Position numbers and translations under genes: made by a program. The notes below the pieces were generated by a model. It was given only the letters and a program-made list of their open reading frames with translations, made no database searches and was not told the DNA's origin. From Bemisia tabaci (lineage: Eukaryota > Arthropoda > Insecta > Hemiptera > Aleyrodidae), in the NCBI RefSeq assembly GCF_918797505.1, contig NC_092801.1, positions 21,452,116 to 21,516,115 of the forward strand: 64,000 bases of DNA, in the 5' to 3' direction. Shown piece after piece: positions 9,280 to 20,406 of the stretch (its first letter is position 1; every line of letters begins with the position of its first letter).

Positions 9280-12200
9280 TAAAAATGGGATGTATTTCTT
9301 CTAATAACCAGGATAAAAGGGAGGATTATTACCTATACAGGATAGTCCTAGAAAAACGGGATGTACCTATATTAATAAACCGGGATAACAGGAAGGATAT
9401 CGATCATTGTGTATCGATATTCGATACATCGTTTGTTCTAAAGCAGTATTGACTGGGATAAAACGGGATTTCTTCATAATAACCGGGATAAAAGGGAGGA
9501 ATTTTACATCCTATACGGGAGAGTCATGGATGAACGGGATGTACCTATATTAATAAACCGGGATAACAGGAAGGATATCGATCTTTGTGTATCGATCTTC
9601 GATACATCGTTTGTTCTAAAGCAGTATTGACTGGGATAAAACGGGATTTCTTCATAATAACCGGGATAAAAGGGAGGAATTTTACCTATACAGGATAGTC
9701 ATGGATGAACGGGATGTACCTATATTAATAAACCGGGATAACAGGAAGGATATCGATCTTTGTGTATCGATCTTCGATACATCGTTTGTTCTAAAGCTGT
9801 ATTGACTGGGATAAAACGGGATTTCTTCATAATAACCGGGATAAAAGGGAGGAATTTTACCTATACAGGATAGTCATGGATGAACGGGATGTACCTATAT
9901 TAATAAACCGGGATAACAGGAAGGATATCGATCTTTGTGTATCGATCTTCGATACATCGTTTGTTCTAAAGCAGTATTGACTGGGATAAAACGGGATTTC
10001 TTCATAATAACCGGGATAAAAGGGAGGAATTTTACCTATACAGGATAGTCATGGATGAACGGGATGTACCTATATTAATAAACCGGGATAACAGGAAGGA
10101 TATCGATCTTTGTGTATCGATATTCGATACATCGTTTGTTCTAAAGCAGTATTGACTGGGATAAAACGGGATTTCTTCATAATAACCGGGATAAAAGGGA
10201 GGAATTTTACCTATACAGGATAGTCATGGATGAACGGGATGTACCTATATTAATAAACCGGGATAACAGGAAGGATATCGATCTTTGTGTATCGATCTTC
10301 GATACATCGTTTGTTCTAAAGCAGTATTGACTGGGATAAAACGGGATTTCTTCATAATAACCGGGATAAAAGGGAGGAATTTTACCTATACAGGATAGTC
10401 ATGGATGAACGGGATGTACCTATATTAATAAACCGGGATAACAGGAAGGATATCGATCTTTGTGTATCGATATTCGATACATCGTTTGTTCTAAAGCTGT
10501 ATTGACTGGGATAAAACGGGATTTCTTCATAATAACCGTGATAAAAGGGAGGAATTTTACCTATACAGGATAGTCATGGATGAACGGGATGTACCTATAT
10601 TAATAAACCGGGATAACAGGAAGGATATCGATCTTTGTGTATCGATCTTCGATACATCGTTTGTTCTAAAGCAGTATTGACTGGGATAAAACGGGATTTC
10701 TTCATAATAACCGGGATAAAAGGGAGGAATTTTACCTATACAGGATAGTCATGGATGAACGGGATGTACCTATATTAATAAACCGGGATAACAGGAAGGA
10801 TATCGATCTTTGTGTATCGATCTTCGATACATCGTTTGTTCTAAAGCAGTATTGACTGGGATAAAACGGGATTTCTTCATAATAACCGGGATAAAAGGGA
10901 GGAATTTTACCTATACAGGATAGTCATGGATGAACGGGATGTACCTATATTAATAAACCGGGATAACAGGAAGGATATCGATCTTTGTGTATCGATATTC
11001 GATACATCGTTTGTTCTAAAGCTGTATTGACTGGGATAAAACGGGATTTCTTCATAATAACCGGGATAAAAGGGAGGAATTTTACCTATACAGGATAGTC
11101 ATGGATGAACGGGATGTACCTATATTAATAAACCGGGATAACAGGAAGGATATCGATCTTTGTGTATCGATCTTCGATACATCGTTTGTTCTAAAGCAGT
11201 ATTGACTGGGATAAAACGGGATTTCTTCATAATAACCGGGATAAAAGGGAGGAATTTTACCTATACAGGATAGTCATGGATGAACGGGATGTACCTATAT
11301 TAATAAACCGGGATAACAGGAAGGATATCGATCTTTGTGTATCGATATTCGATACATCGTTTGTTCTAAAGCAGTATTGACTGGGATAAAACGGGATTTC
11401 TTCATAATAACCGGGATAAAAGGGAGGAATTTTACCTATACAGGATAGTCATGGATGAACGGGATGTACCTATATTAATAAACCGGGATAACAGGAAGGA
11501 TATCGATCTTTGTGTATCGATATTCGATACATCGTTTGTTCTAAAGCAGTATTGACTGGGATAAAACGGGATTTCTTCATAATAACCGGGATAAAAGGGA
11601 GGAATTTTACCTATACAGGATAGTCATGGATGAACGGGATGTACCTATATTAATAAACCGGGATAACAGGAAGGATATCGATCTTTGTGTATCGATCTTC
11701 GATACATCGTTTGTTCTAAAGCAGTATTGACTGGGATAAAACGGGATTTCTTCATAATAACCGGGATAAAAGGGAGGAATTTTACCTATACAGGATAGTC
11801 ATGGATGAACGGGATGTACCTATATTAATAAACCGGGATAACAGGAAGGATATCGATCTTTGTGTATCGATCTTCGATACATCGTTTGTTCTAAAGCAGT
11901 ATTGACTGGGATAAAACGGGATTTCTTCATAATAACCGGGATAAAAGGGAGGAATTTTACCTATACAGGATAGTCATGGATGAACGGGATGTACCTATAT
12001 TAATAAACCGGGATAACAGGAAGGATATCGATCTTTGTGTATCGATCTTCGATACATCGTTTGTTCTAAAGCAGTATTGACTGGGATAAAACGGGATTTC
12101 TTCATAATAACCGGGATAAAAGGGAGGAATTTTACCTATACAGGATAGTCATGGATGAACGGGATGTACCTATATTAATAAACCGGGATAACAGGAAGGA

Positions 12201-14115
12201 TATCGATCTTTGTGTATCGATCTTCGATACATCGTTTGTTCTAAAGCAGTATTGACTGGGATAAAACGGGATTTCTTCATAATAACCGGGATAAAAGGGA
12301 GGAATTTTACCTATACAGGATAGTCATGGATGAACGGGATGTACCTATATTAATAAACCGGGATAACAGGAAGGATATCGATCTTTGTGTATCGATCTTC
12401 GATACATCGTTTGTTCTAAAGCTGTATTGACTGGGATAAAACGGGATTTCTTCATAATAACCGGGATAAAAGGGAGGAATTTTACCTATACAGGATAGTC
12501 ATGGATGAACGGGATGTACCTATATTAATAAACCGGGATAACAGGAAGGATATCGATCTTTGTGTATCGATCTTCGATACATCGTTTGTTCTAAAGCTGT
12601 ATTGACTGGGATAAAACGGGATTTCTTCATAATAACCGTGATAAAAGGGAGGAATTTTACCTATACAGGATAGTCATGGATGAACGGGATGTACCTATAT
12701 TAATAAACCGGGATAACAGGAAGGATATCGATCTTTGTGTATCGATCTTCGATACATCGTTTGTTCTAAAGCAGTATTGACTGGGATAAAACGGGATTTC
12801 TTCATAATAACCGGGATAAAAGGGAGGAATTTTACCTATACAGGATAGTCATGGATGAACGGGATGTACCTATATTAATAAACCGGGATAACAGGAAGGA
12901 TATCGATCTTTGTGTATCGATATTCGATACATCGTTTGTTCTAAAGCTGTATTGACTGGGATAAAACGGGATTTCTTCATAATAACCGGGATAAAAGGGA
13001 GGAATTTTACCTATACAGGATAGTCATGGATGAACGGGATGTACCTATATTAATAAACCGGGATAACAGGAAGGATATCGATCTTTGTGTATCGATCTTC
13101 GATACATCGTTTGTTCTAAAGCAGTATTGACTGGGATAAAACGGGATTTCTTCATAATAACCGGGATAAAAGGGAGGAATTTTACCTATACAGGATAGTC
13201 ATGGATGAACGGGATGTACCTATATTAAGAAACCGGGAAAACAGGAAGGATATCGATCTTTGTGTATCGATCTTCGATACATCGTTTGTTCTAAAGCTGT
13301 ATTGACTGGGATAAAACGGGATTTCTTCATAATAACCGGGATAAAAGGGAGGAATTTTACCTATACAGGATAGTCATGGATGAACGGGATGTACCTATAT
13401 TAATAAACCGGGATAACAGGAAGGATATCGATCTTTGTGTATCGATCTTCGATACATCGTTTGTTCTAAAGCAGTATTGACTGGGATAAAACGGGATTTC
13501 TTCATAATAACCGGGATAAAAGGGAGGAATTTTACCTATACAGGATAGTCATGGATGAACGGGATGTACCTATATTAATAAACCGGGATAACAGGAAGGA
13601 TATCGATCTTTGTGTATCGATCTTCGATACATCGTTTGTTTCTAAAGCAGTAATGACTGGGATAAAACGGGATTTCTTCATAATAACCGGGATAAAAGGG
13701 AGGAATTTTACCTATACAGGATAGTCATCGATAGAACGGGATGTACCTATATTAATAAACCGGGATAACAGGAAGGATATCGATCTTTGTGTATCGATCT
13801 TCGATACATCGTTTTTTCTAAAGCAGTAATGACTGGTATAAAACGGGATTTCTTCATAGTGACCGGGATAAAGTGGAGGAATTTTACCTATACAGGATAG
13901 TCATGGATAAAACGGGATGTACCTATATTAAGAAACCGGGAAAACAGGAAGGATATCGATCTTTGTGTATCGATCTTCGATACATCGTTTTTTTCTAAAG
14001 CAGTAATGACTGGGATAAAACCGGATTTCTTCAGAGTGACCGGGATAATATGCAGTAATTTTACCTATACAGTATAGTCATTTATAATAGTGGATGTAAC
14101 TATGTTAAGGAACCG
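9280..14115 (+). repeat. 175-bp minisatellite, about 27 units
   Basis: GACTGGGATAAAACGGGATT recurs at 9451, 9629, 9804, 9979 and then exactly every 175 bases to 13479 (22 units without an indel), then at 13655, 13831 and 14008. The first unit (9280-9450) and the last three are clearly diverged; central units differ at only a few sites. Recurrent variants are CAGTATT/CTGTATT and GTATCGATCTTCG/GTATCGATATTCG. The variant ACCGTGATAAAAGG occurs twice, 2100 bp apart. Diverged edges with a homogenised core is the pattern left by unequal exchange. No coding frame. Confidence 0.97.
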
Positions 14116-14120
14116 GGATA

Positions 14121-14405
14121 AAACACATCAAATGCATCATGAAACATAGCAAACACATCAAACACATCATGAAACACGTAAAACGCAATATAAACATCAT
14201 GATACACCTAAAACACATCAAACACAACAAACACATCATGAAACACAATCAAACACATTAAACACAACAAATACATCATGAAACACAATCAAACACATCA
14301 AACACAACAAACACATCATGAAACACAATCAAACACATCAAACACAACAAACACATCATGAAACACAATCAAACACATCAAACACACCATGAAACACCAT
14401 GAAAC
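14121..14405 (+). repeat. 40-bp CA-rich tandem repeat
   Basis: Units built from AAACACATCA, AACACAACAA, ACACATCATG and AAACACAATC repeat every 40 bp from about 14205 to 14385, with shortened versions before. G occurs almost only in the CATG word, giving strong strand asymmetry. It sits between the 175-bp array and the helicase frame. Confidence 0.9.
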
Positions 14406-14550
14406 ACAACAAATCGCATGTATCGATAATCGCACGTTTCGATAACCGCATTTATCGATTCCAAATTCCCCCAAATTTCCCCATTTATACAAAAAATTAC
14501 GAATCTTCCTATTTCTCTACTGTTCGAAATTATATGAATTTAATTTTTGA

Positions 14551-16470
14551 AATTTTTTATATTATGTATGGAAAGCGGAAGAAAAAAAATGGAAGAAAAG
14601 AATAAGACAGACAAAACTTGTGGTTAGATTGTATTCAATATCTCCGAAAGATTGTGAACGGTTTTACTTGAAAATACTTCTGAGAAAAGTTAAAGGCGCT
14701 TTAAATTTTTCACATTTAAAAACAGTCAATAATATAGAATTGGAAACATTCAGAGAAGCAGCATATGCGAAAGGATATGGTATGAATAAAGAAGATGTTG
14801 ACGAAATAATGAACGAAGCTGTCTCTGTCATGATGCCGTCAGGATTGAGATCATTCTTTGTTTACCTTCTTTTAACTTCAGAAAACATCAATGGAAAAAG
14901 ACTTTGGGAAAAATTCAAGAATTATCTATACGAAGATAGTAATGAAAGTAATGCAATTTCAGAAATAGAACAAAAGTTAAACGGTGAAGAGAAAAGCTTA
15001 AAGGATTTCGGAATAAATATTGACAAAATTTCACAAAATTATTTCGATGACGGAATAGATAACACAGATCATGGCAGAATAGCTCATGGAATGATAGATA
15101 ATTTGAATGAAGAGCAAAGAGAAATTTTTACAGAAATTTCAAAAAGTATAATGAAAACCGACAATACAAACAGGTTCTTCATCGACGGGCCAGGGGGAAC
15201 AGGAAAAACATTCTTGTACAGAGCACTCTATCACCACTTAAAACATAATAATAAAAAAGTATTATGTATAGCATGGACTGGAATAGCTGCAATTTTACTT
15301 CCTGGTGGAAAAACAGCTCACAGGGTTTTTAAATTGCCACTTCAGATGACATCCGAAAACGACATTAAACCGGCAAAACTTACAACAGCATTAAAACAAA
15401 TATTAACAGAAGTTGATTTTATAATATGGGATGAGGCTTCAATGATATTGTCAACAGCTTTTCAAATAGTGAACGTAACCTTGCAAGATTTAATGAGAAA
15501 CAATGATCCATTCGGAGGAAAAGCAGTTTGCCTAGGCGGAGATTTCAGACAATTATTGCCAGTAGTAAAGAAAGGAAGCAGAAATCAAATAGTCAAATCA
15601 GCTTTAATAAGCTCTCCTTTATGGAAACATTTCAAAATCTTCCACTTGAAAAAAAATATGAGAGCAAACAACGAAGAATTCAGTGAATGGCTGCTACAAA
15701 TCGGAAATGGAAAGAAAGAAATAGTTGAATTCCCATCAGAAATGATATGTAATGAAAACATTGTTGATAGCATTTTTAAAGAATATAACGAAGAAACATT
15801 AAAAACATCAATACTTCTTGCATCCAGAAATTGTGAAGTTGACAGATTGAATGAAGAAGTACTCTCAAAAATGGAAGGAGAAACAATTGTGAGTGAAGGA
15901 TTCAGTTGGGCAACTGCAGTGGACGGAGACCTGACAGACCAAGACGAGTTAACTCTGAGATATCAACCAGAATACTTAGCTTCACTGAACCCTTCAGGAA
16001 TGCCAAGTCAAAATTTGAAGTTAAAAGAAGGAGCTGTGGTTATGTTACTACGCAACATTTGTATCGAGGATGGATTGTGCAATGGGACAAGATTAATTGT
16101 CTTAAAAATAAATAAATACATTTTGCATTGCTCAATTTTAACCGGAGAAAAAAAAGGAAAAATAGTTTCACTACCAAAAATTACACTTAACACAAAAGAA
16201 CAAACGAACCTACCTTTTGTTTTGAATAGGAAACAATTCCCCGTTAGATTAGCTTTTGCTATGACTATTAGTAAAAGCCAAGGGCAATCGTTTGACAGAG
16301 TGGGAATTTTTATAGATAAAGAAAGACCAATGTTCGCTCACGGGCAACTGTATGTAGCATTGTCTAGATGTAGGACTAAAGAGGGTTTAAAAATAAAAAT
16401 CATTAATTTTGATGACGACAAAAATAAAAACACAGCAATGAACATTGTTTATCAAGAAGTTCTGCATTAA
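14551..16470 (+). CDS. Helitron helicase domain (5'-truncated RepHel)
   Basis: An open frame of 639 residues encodes the SF1B, Pif1-like helicase half of a Helitron RepHel protein, which unwinds DNA during rolling-circle transposition. Counting from the GTG at 14620: Walker A GPGGTGKT at 190-197, IIWDEAS (Walker B) at 268-274, GGDFRQ at 306-311, KSQGQS at 552-557 and HGQLYVALSRC at 574-584. Before the helicase, VRLYSISPKDCERFYLKILL is the family's linker motif. The frame extends upstream of 14620 through YYVWKAEKKWKKR, which also fits Helitron proteins, to a TGA at 14548. There is no in-frame ATG before residue 54 and no HUH/Rep domain upstream, where the 40-bp repeats begin. The helicase half has no stops or frameshifts, so it is young or still used. 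Without Rep it should not be able to cut DNA itself. Confidence 0.9.
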   Translation, partial: NFLYYVWKAEEKKWKKRIRQTKLVVRLYSISPKDCERFYLKILLRKVKGALNFSHLKTVNNIELETFREAAYAKGYGMNKEDVDEIMNEAVSVMMPSGLRSFFVYLLLTSENINGKRLWEKFKNYLYEDSNESNAISEIEQKLNGEEKSLKDFGINIDKISQNYFDDGIDNTDHGRIAHGMIDNLNEEQREIFTEISKSIMKTDNTNRFFIDGPGGTGKTFLYRALYHHLKHNNKKVLCIAWTGIAAILLPGGKTAHRVFKLPLQMTSENDIKPAKLTTALKQILTEVDFIIWDEASMILSTAFQIVNVTLQDLMRNNDPFGGKAVCLGGDFRQLLPVVKKGSRNQIVKSALISSPLWKHFKIFHLKKNMRANNEEFSEWLLQIGNGKKEIVEFPSEMICNENIVDSIFKEYNEETLKTSILLASRNCEVDRLNEEVLSKMEGETIVSEGFSWATAVDGDLTDQDELTLRYQPEYLASLNPSGMPSQNLKLKEGAVVMLLRNICIEDGLCNGTRLIVLKINKYILHCSILTGEKKGKIVSLPKITLNTKEQTNLPFVLNRKQFPVRLAFAMTISKSQGQSFDRVGIFIDKERPMFAHGQLYVALSRCRTKEGLKIKIINFDDDKNKNTAMNIVYQEVLH

Positions 16471-16600
16471 CTTTGTATATTTTCTACTGTTTAAATTGAG
16501 GAATGCAAAATGTACTTATTATCTTAAAAACAATTAATTTTGTCCCTATGAACAAACCTTTTTTTATTATGTATATAACTTAAAATTATAATTTCACTAA

Positions 16601-16876
16601 ACGTGATGGACGCACGGAGAACGCCCAGAGTTAACGCCAGGGGATGAAACCCCTTGGAGACTTGATGGTACAATTTTTTATCTACCAATATTATTCACGG
16701 TAAAATTAAATCACCCAACCCAAGTAGCATTTTTCAACGGAAAAATTGCGATTTTATCGCCGATAAAATAAAAATAATAAAAATAATATTGGTAGATAAA
16801 AAATTGTACCATCACGTCCCCAAGGGGTTTCATCCCCTGGCGTTAACTCTGGGCGTTCTCCGTGCGTCCATCACGT
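16601..16876. repeat. Inverted repeat with 95-bp arms
   Basis: Arm 16601-16695 starts ACGTGATGGACGCACGGAGA and ends ACCAATATTATT. Arm 16782-16876 is its near-perfect complement. The 86-bp spacer holds the left end of a family T element, and the right arm appears to be inserted in that element, whose sequence resumes after 16880. It lies about 130 bp downstream of the helicase stop, so a transcript could form a long stem here. Confidence 0.9.
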
Positions 16877-17744
16877 TTACCGGTCGATTTTACCGGTGAT
16901 AAAATCGCTAGGATCATCAACATATGAGCGATTATCGCCTCAGTCGCCACGGTGGTAGGCCAACACTTTTCCATTAGGCTATGGCCGCAACATGATTCCC
17001 AAGTGCGAATTGCCTCTATGTAGATGGATCGGCGCTTCGCAACCTTACAACTTTTTACATTGCGTTGACTGACACCGAGTTTTCATTGGATTTTTTTTTT
17101 TTTTTTTTATTTTCCCTCCTCTGTACTTTATGAAATACGTACTGTACTTTATGAAATACGGTTGGTAAAATGAGGTTCTACTGGTAATCTCATCATTCTG
17201 TCTTTGTAAAATTACCAAGAATAGTGAGATGGCAAAGATATCGATGGACCTTGGTAAAAACGCCGATATTTTTTATCGCCTGTGGTAGAATTACAGAGAT
17301 AAAATGGTAAATTAAGTTACCGGGAATTGATTACGAATAAAAGTGGTATTCTTACCTGGAAAAATCAGTAAAAATACCGGTCTGCCTTTCTAACATTACC
17401 AATGATTGATAAAAAAAAGAGATGGTAAAGTTACCAACGGACCTTGGTAAAAACGGCAGCGGCGGCGGCATAGAAACATGTTTCATAAGCGTCATTCATG
17501 CGTTAGTAGGCGTTGATGAAAAATTGCAATTTATTGCAATTTTATCTCTATAAAATCGCGTTCGATAAAATCGCGATTTTATTGCAATTTATCGCGATTT
17601 TTCTCCCGATAATATTGCGATGATTCGCCGTCGATAAAATCGCGATTTTTTTATCCGATAATATTGCAATAAATCGCGACGTCGATAAAATCGCGATATA
17701 TTCTCCGATTAAATCGCAATTTATGGCGATCACTACTACTCGGG
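16719..17744 (+). mobile_element. Family T element, interrupted, inside the Helitron
   Basis: The left end is CCCAAGTAGCATTTTTCAAC; GATCATCAACATATGAGCG near 16911 matches the interior of copy 47360 in reverse; the right end near 17744 is CACTACTACTCGGG. It is split by the inverted arm at 16782 and by a family U-like segment at 17115-17460. TCGCGATTTTAT words fill 17550-17720. Confidence 0.6.
17115..17460 (+). repeat. Family U-like repeat, partial
   Basis: GTGGTAGAATTAC, TTACCGGGAATTGATTACGA, AAAGTGGTATTCTTACCTGG and ACGGACCTTGGTAAAAAC match 19340-19560 in order. The poly-T run at 17090-17109 may be the remnant of its A/T-rich terminus. Confidence 0.65.
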
Positions 17745-18147
17745 AATTGCAGCAGCAAATCCAAAAATTGTTACGCATCACCGCCACTCTTTAATTTAAA
17801 TATCAAACCGACCTGTGGCCTTTTATCAAGGTTAATATAAATACATCCCGTTTTATTAATGACAAACCTATTATATTTCGTTTATATTATATTATATTCT
17901 ATCCTATTTGCTTTCCATCCATTTTATTTTATCCCATATAAACCGTTTCAAACTGATTATTCACCTTTTTTTAAAACTCCAACCTTAATTGAAGTAAGTT
18001 TTTAGCTAAATTGAAGATGATCTTTTGAATGAATAAGCACTTAACAGAACTTCAGCAGTATTAATATTAATACAATTTACGAGAATAATGTAAATTAAAA
18101 AAAAATTAAGTGATATTTTCATAACGAATTGACAGAATATACGAGGG

Positions 18148-18186
18148 GGTTGGGCCGCGGAGCGGCCAGGGGGCAGAGCCCTCTAG
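18148..18186 (+). other. Helitron 3' hairpin and CTAG end
   Basis: GGCCGCGGAGCGGCC can pair into a short stem, followed by AGGGGGCAGAGCCCTCTAG. The last four bases are the CTAG (CTRR class) terminus. The layout is repeated at 33738-33771 and, reversed, at 51126-51165. Confidence 0.75.
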
Positions 18187-18189
18187 TCT

Positions 18190-18420
18190 TTTCATAAAAT
18201 AACTTGTATCCGTTTCACATTCCTCAAATCGAAATAGATGAAGGGAAAAGTGCGGCTACACAAAACATGTTCGCTATTCAACGTTTCATGCATGGAACAC
18301 CGCAAACAGCACCGGTTGCGTTTGATTGTTATGAATACATGGTAAAATTCATGAATCGAGGAGTTGTACATGTTGCGTATCTACGAATCGAAGGAGCCTC
18401 TCTTATTTCAATAATATATA
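18190..18420 (+). pseudogene. Possible coding fragment next to Helitron 3' end
   Basis: The frame reading LYPFHIPQIEIDEGKSAATQ and onward to FDCYEYMVKFMNRG shows balanced codon use, unlike the flanking AT-rich frames. It has no start codon of its own at the beginning. ATGGTAAAA at 18339 could be a splice donor. I do not recognise the family. It may be a host exon or exon remnant just outside the Helitron, or chance. Confidence 0.25.
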
Positions 18421-19171
18421 ATTTCAATAAAATCGAAATAGGGTGCAGATATTCTTTGCACTGCAAATCGCCGATTTTTCATCTGATCGTTTATGATCAT
18501 TCATGAATCAAATGTTGTAAAAATATACCCAGCACTTTATTTGAAAAATATTTCTACGTCGTTCACACATTTTAGTTGCAAATTCTCCTCAGAATTTTCT
18601 TGTTTTTACCTCATATTTGACCGTAACCTATGTCCTCAGTTAGTAATATTTATATTCCGTTTCTCAATCTTAGGATTATTTAGTATACCAGTGGATTTAG
18701 GGTTTGCGTTTAAAAAACTTTGATCTGAGAAAGTGATTTAAAATTTTTCCGCCATTTTTGGAGATTAAAATCATAGTTTAATCGAGCCAACTATTACATC
18801 ATCCTTCAACTTCTCCGTAAAATCCCTCGATCGATCGATATACAATGAGCGGCGGAACAAAGAACAAGGGGGGGGGGGGGCAGATGGACACGTCATCAAA
18901 GGGGTTCCAAGGGGTACTAAAAAATACCCCACCAATGTGAATCATTGGGACTCGCCGAACTCAAAAGGATGGTTCGGGAGATTTATTCAGCTTGAAGTGT
19001 CTCAGAAGCGATTTTGAGATGTTCTCACCGAAAAATTGATCGAACTATGATTTCAAAGATAAAAGATATAAACTGCATTGACCTTTTCAACCCCGTCACA
19101 TTCCTTAAGAGGGGCAGGGGCCGTGTAGATTTCTGGGGGGGGGGGGAGCCTTCGGCCTCTCCCTTGTTCCT
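18420..19171. other. Unassigned AT-rich DNA with two poly-G runs
   Basis: No gene seen. G runs of about 12 at 18870 and at 19136; GATCGATCGAT near 18830. Confidence 0.5.
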
Positions 19172-19586
19172 CACTGAAAAAAAAATCTCGGTGTATTTAC
19201 TGAGAAAAGGGTAAAATTACCAAGAATTTAGGGTTCTATCTGATCCCAGTTTTTTCTTGGTAAAATTACCATTCATGGAGTTGGTAATTTTACCGAGAAA
19301 TCTCGGTAAAATTTTTGAACTTTCTCGGTAATTTTACTGGACCTTGGTAAAAACGCCAATGTTTTTTATCGACTGTGGTAGAATTACCGAGATACAATCA
19401 CAAAGTTACCGGGAATTGATTACCAATAAAAGTGGTATTCTTACCTGGAAAAAAACAGTAAAAATACCGGTTTTTAGGTAAGCTTACCAGTCTGTTTTGG
19501 TAAAATCACCAATAATTTGTAAAAAAAGTGAAATGGTAAAGATACTAACGGACCTTGGTAAAAATTCCGAGAATTTTTTTCAGTGC
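19172..19586 (+). mobile_element. Inverted-repeat element, family U
   Basis: Ends CACTGAAAAAAAAATCTCGG and CCGAGAATTTTTTTCAGTG form a terminal inverted repeat. The interior is built of GGTAAAATTACC-type words on both strands, with GGACCTTGGTAAAAA near both the middle and the right end. A partial relative lies within the Helitron at 17115-17460. No TSD is evident. Confidence 0.8.
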
Positions 19587-19589
19587 GCC

Positions 19590-20145
19590 CATGTATGCGA
19601 AGCCCTTTTAGCTCTCATTTAAAAAAAAGAAAATCAAAATCGGACAATTAACAACAGAGATATAGCACTTCAAAAAAGCGCTTGGCTGCCATCTTGGATC
19701 CTGCACGGATTTGAAAGTGGTTCTACGGACAAAAACTGTTATTTTTACATCTAGTATGACCTCCCCAAGTGGCAATTTCCAATCCAAAAATCTTCGATTT
19801 TGATCGTACCCACCGTACTATCAACACTCCGTACGAATGTTTGACTCCAGTGCGGATACTGATGCTGATTTCAGTAAATTGAGTGCTTGATAAATGGATT
19901 ATCCATCGGTACGGAGCTGCAACTTATGACTTCTTCTTCTCCTTCTTTTTTTCTTCTTCGTCTTCTCTTTAGAAATCTATAAGGTCTTCAAATTTAGTAT
20001 CCATGCTCGACAATGCTATCTAGCGCGTGTACTCCGTGTTCGGGACCACAAATGTGGGGTACGCCCCCCCTCCCCCGGTATCGGTGACGTCAGTCAGAGT
20101 ATAACGCTTCCCACTGACCGAAGTGGGGGGGGGGGGACTAGAGTA
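19590..20145. other. Unassigned sequence with a CTT-rich stretch
   Basis: 19930-19970 is a CTT/CTC-rich simple sequence. Poly-C and poly-G runs occur near 20067 and 20125. No gene seen. Confidence 0.5.
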
Positions 20146-20406
20146 CTGCCGTGCTAAGGAAGAACGCCGTATGAGCATTCGAGAGTTGCCAAATCTCCCA
20201 TAATACAACATGTATTTTTGACGACATTCATGCACATTTTTCTTTGAATTTTTGAAATTTGCAGATATTTAAAATTAAATTGCGTACAAAATTGTCTGAA
20301 AATTTTGGAAAAAAATATTTACAATGCTCCTAGTAAATTCGGTTTTTATCGAAGGGAACTTGGCAACGTCTGAAGGTCCATACGGCGTTTTTCTTTAGCA
20401 GGGCAG
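20146..20406 (+). mobile_element. MITE family A, copy 2
   Basis: CTGCCGTGCTAAGGAAGAAC at the left and its inverted form at the right. TSD AGTA at 20142-20145 and 20407-20410. It is the best available empty-site reference for the insertion in copy 3 (31164): its ACGACATTCATGCACATTT and GCAGATATTTAAAATTAAAT are contiguous. Confidence 0.9.

Larger units (their letters stand above)
9113..18186 (+). mobile_element. Helitron, Rep-less, with an expanded internal satellite
   Basis: The 5' end reads TCTTATCTTACTATAGTAAA after an A, the usual Helitron TC...TACTATAGTAAAA form, followed by GTGTGTACGTCCGTGTC. The 3' end is a GC-rich hairpin (GGCCGCGGAGCGGCC) followed by GGGGGCAGAGCCCTCTAG and a T. The insertion point is thus between A (9112) and T (18187), with no duplication, as known for Helitrons. 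In order it holds the 5' terminus, about 27 copies of a 175-bp repeat, a 40-bp repeat zone, a helicase frame, nested repeats and the 3' hairpin. The same 5' end recurs at 54822 without the array, and the same 3' end at 33771, 48347 and 51126. That both termini belong to one element is inferred from order and orientation. Confidence 0.75.

Noticed and set aside
9280..14115. CRISPR-like array
   Set aside because: Units are contiguous 175-bp repeats without unique spacers, inside a eukaryotic Helitron.
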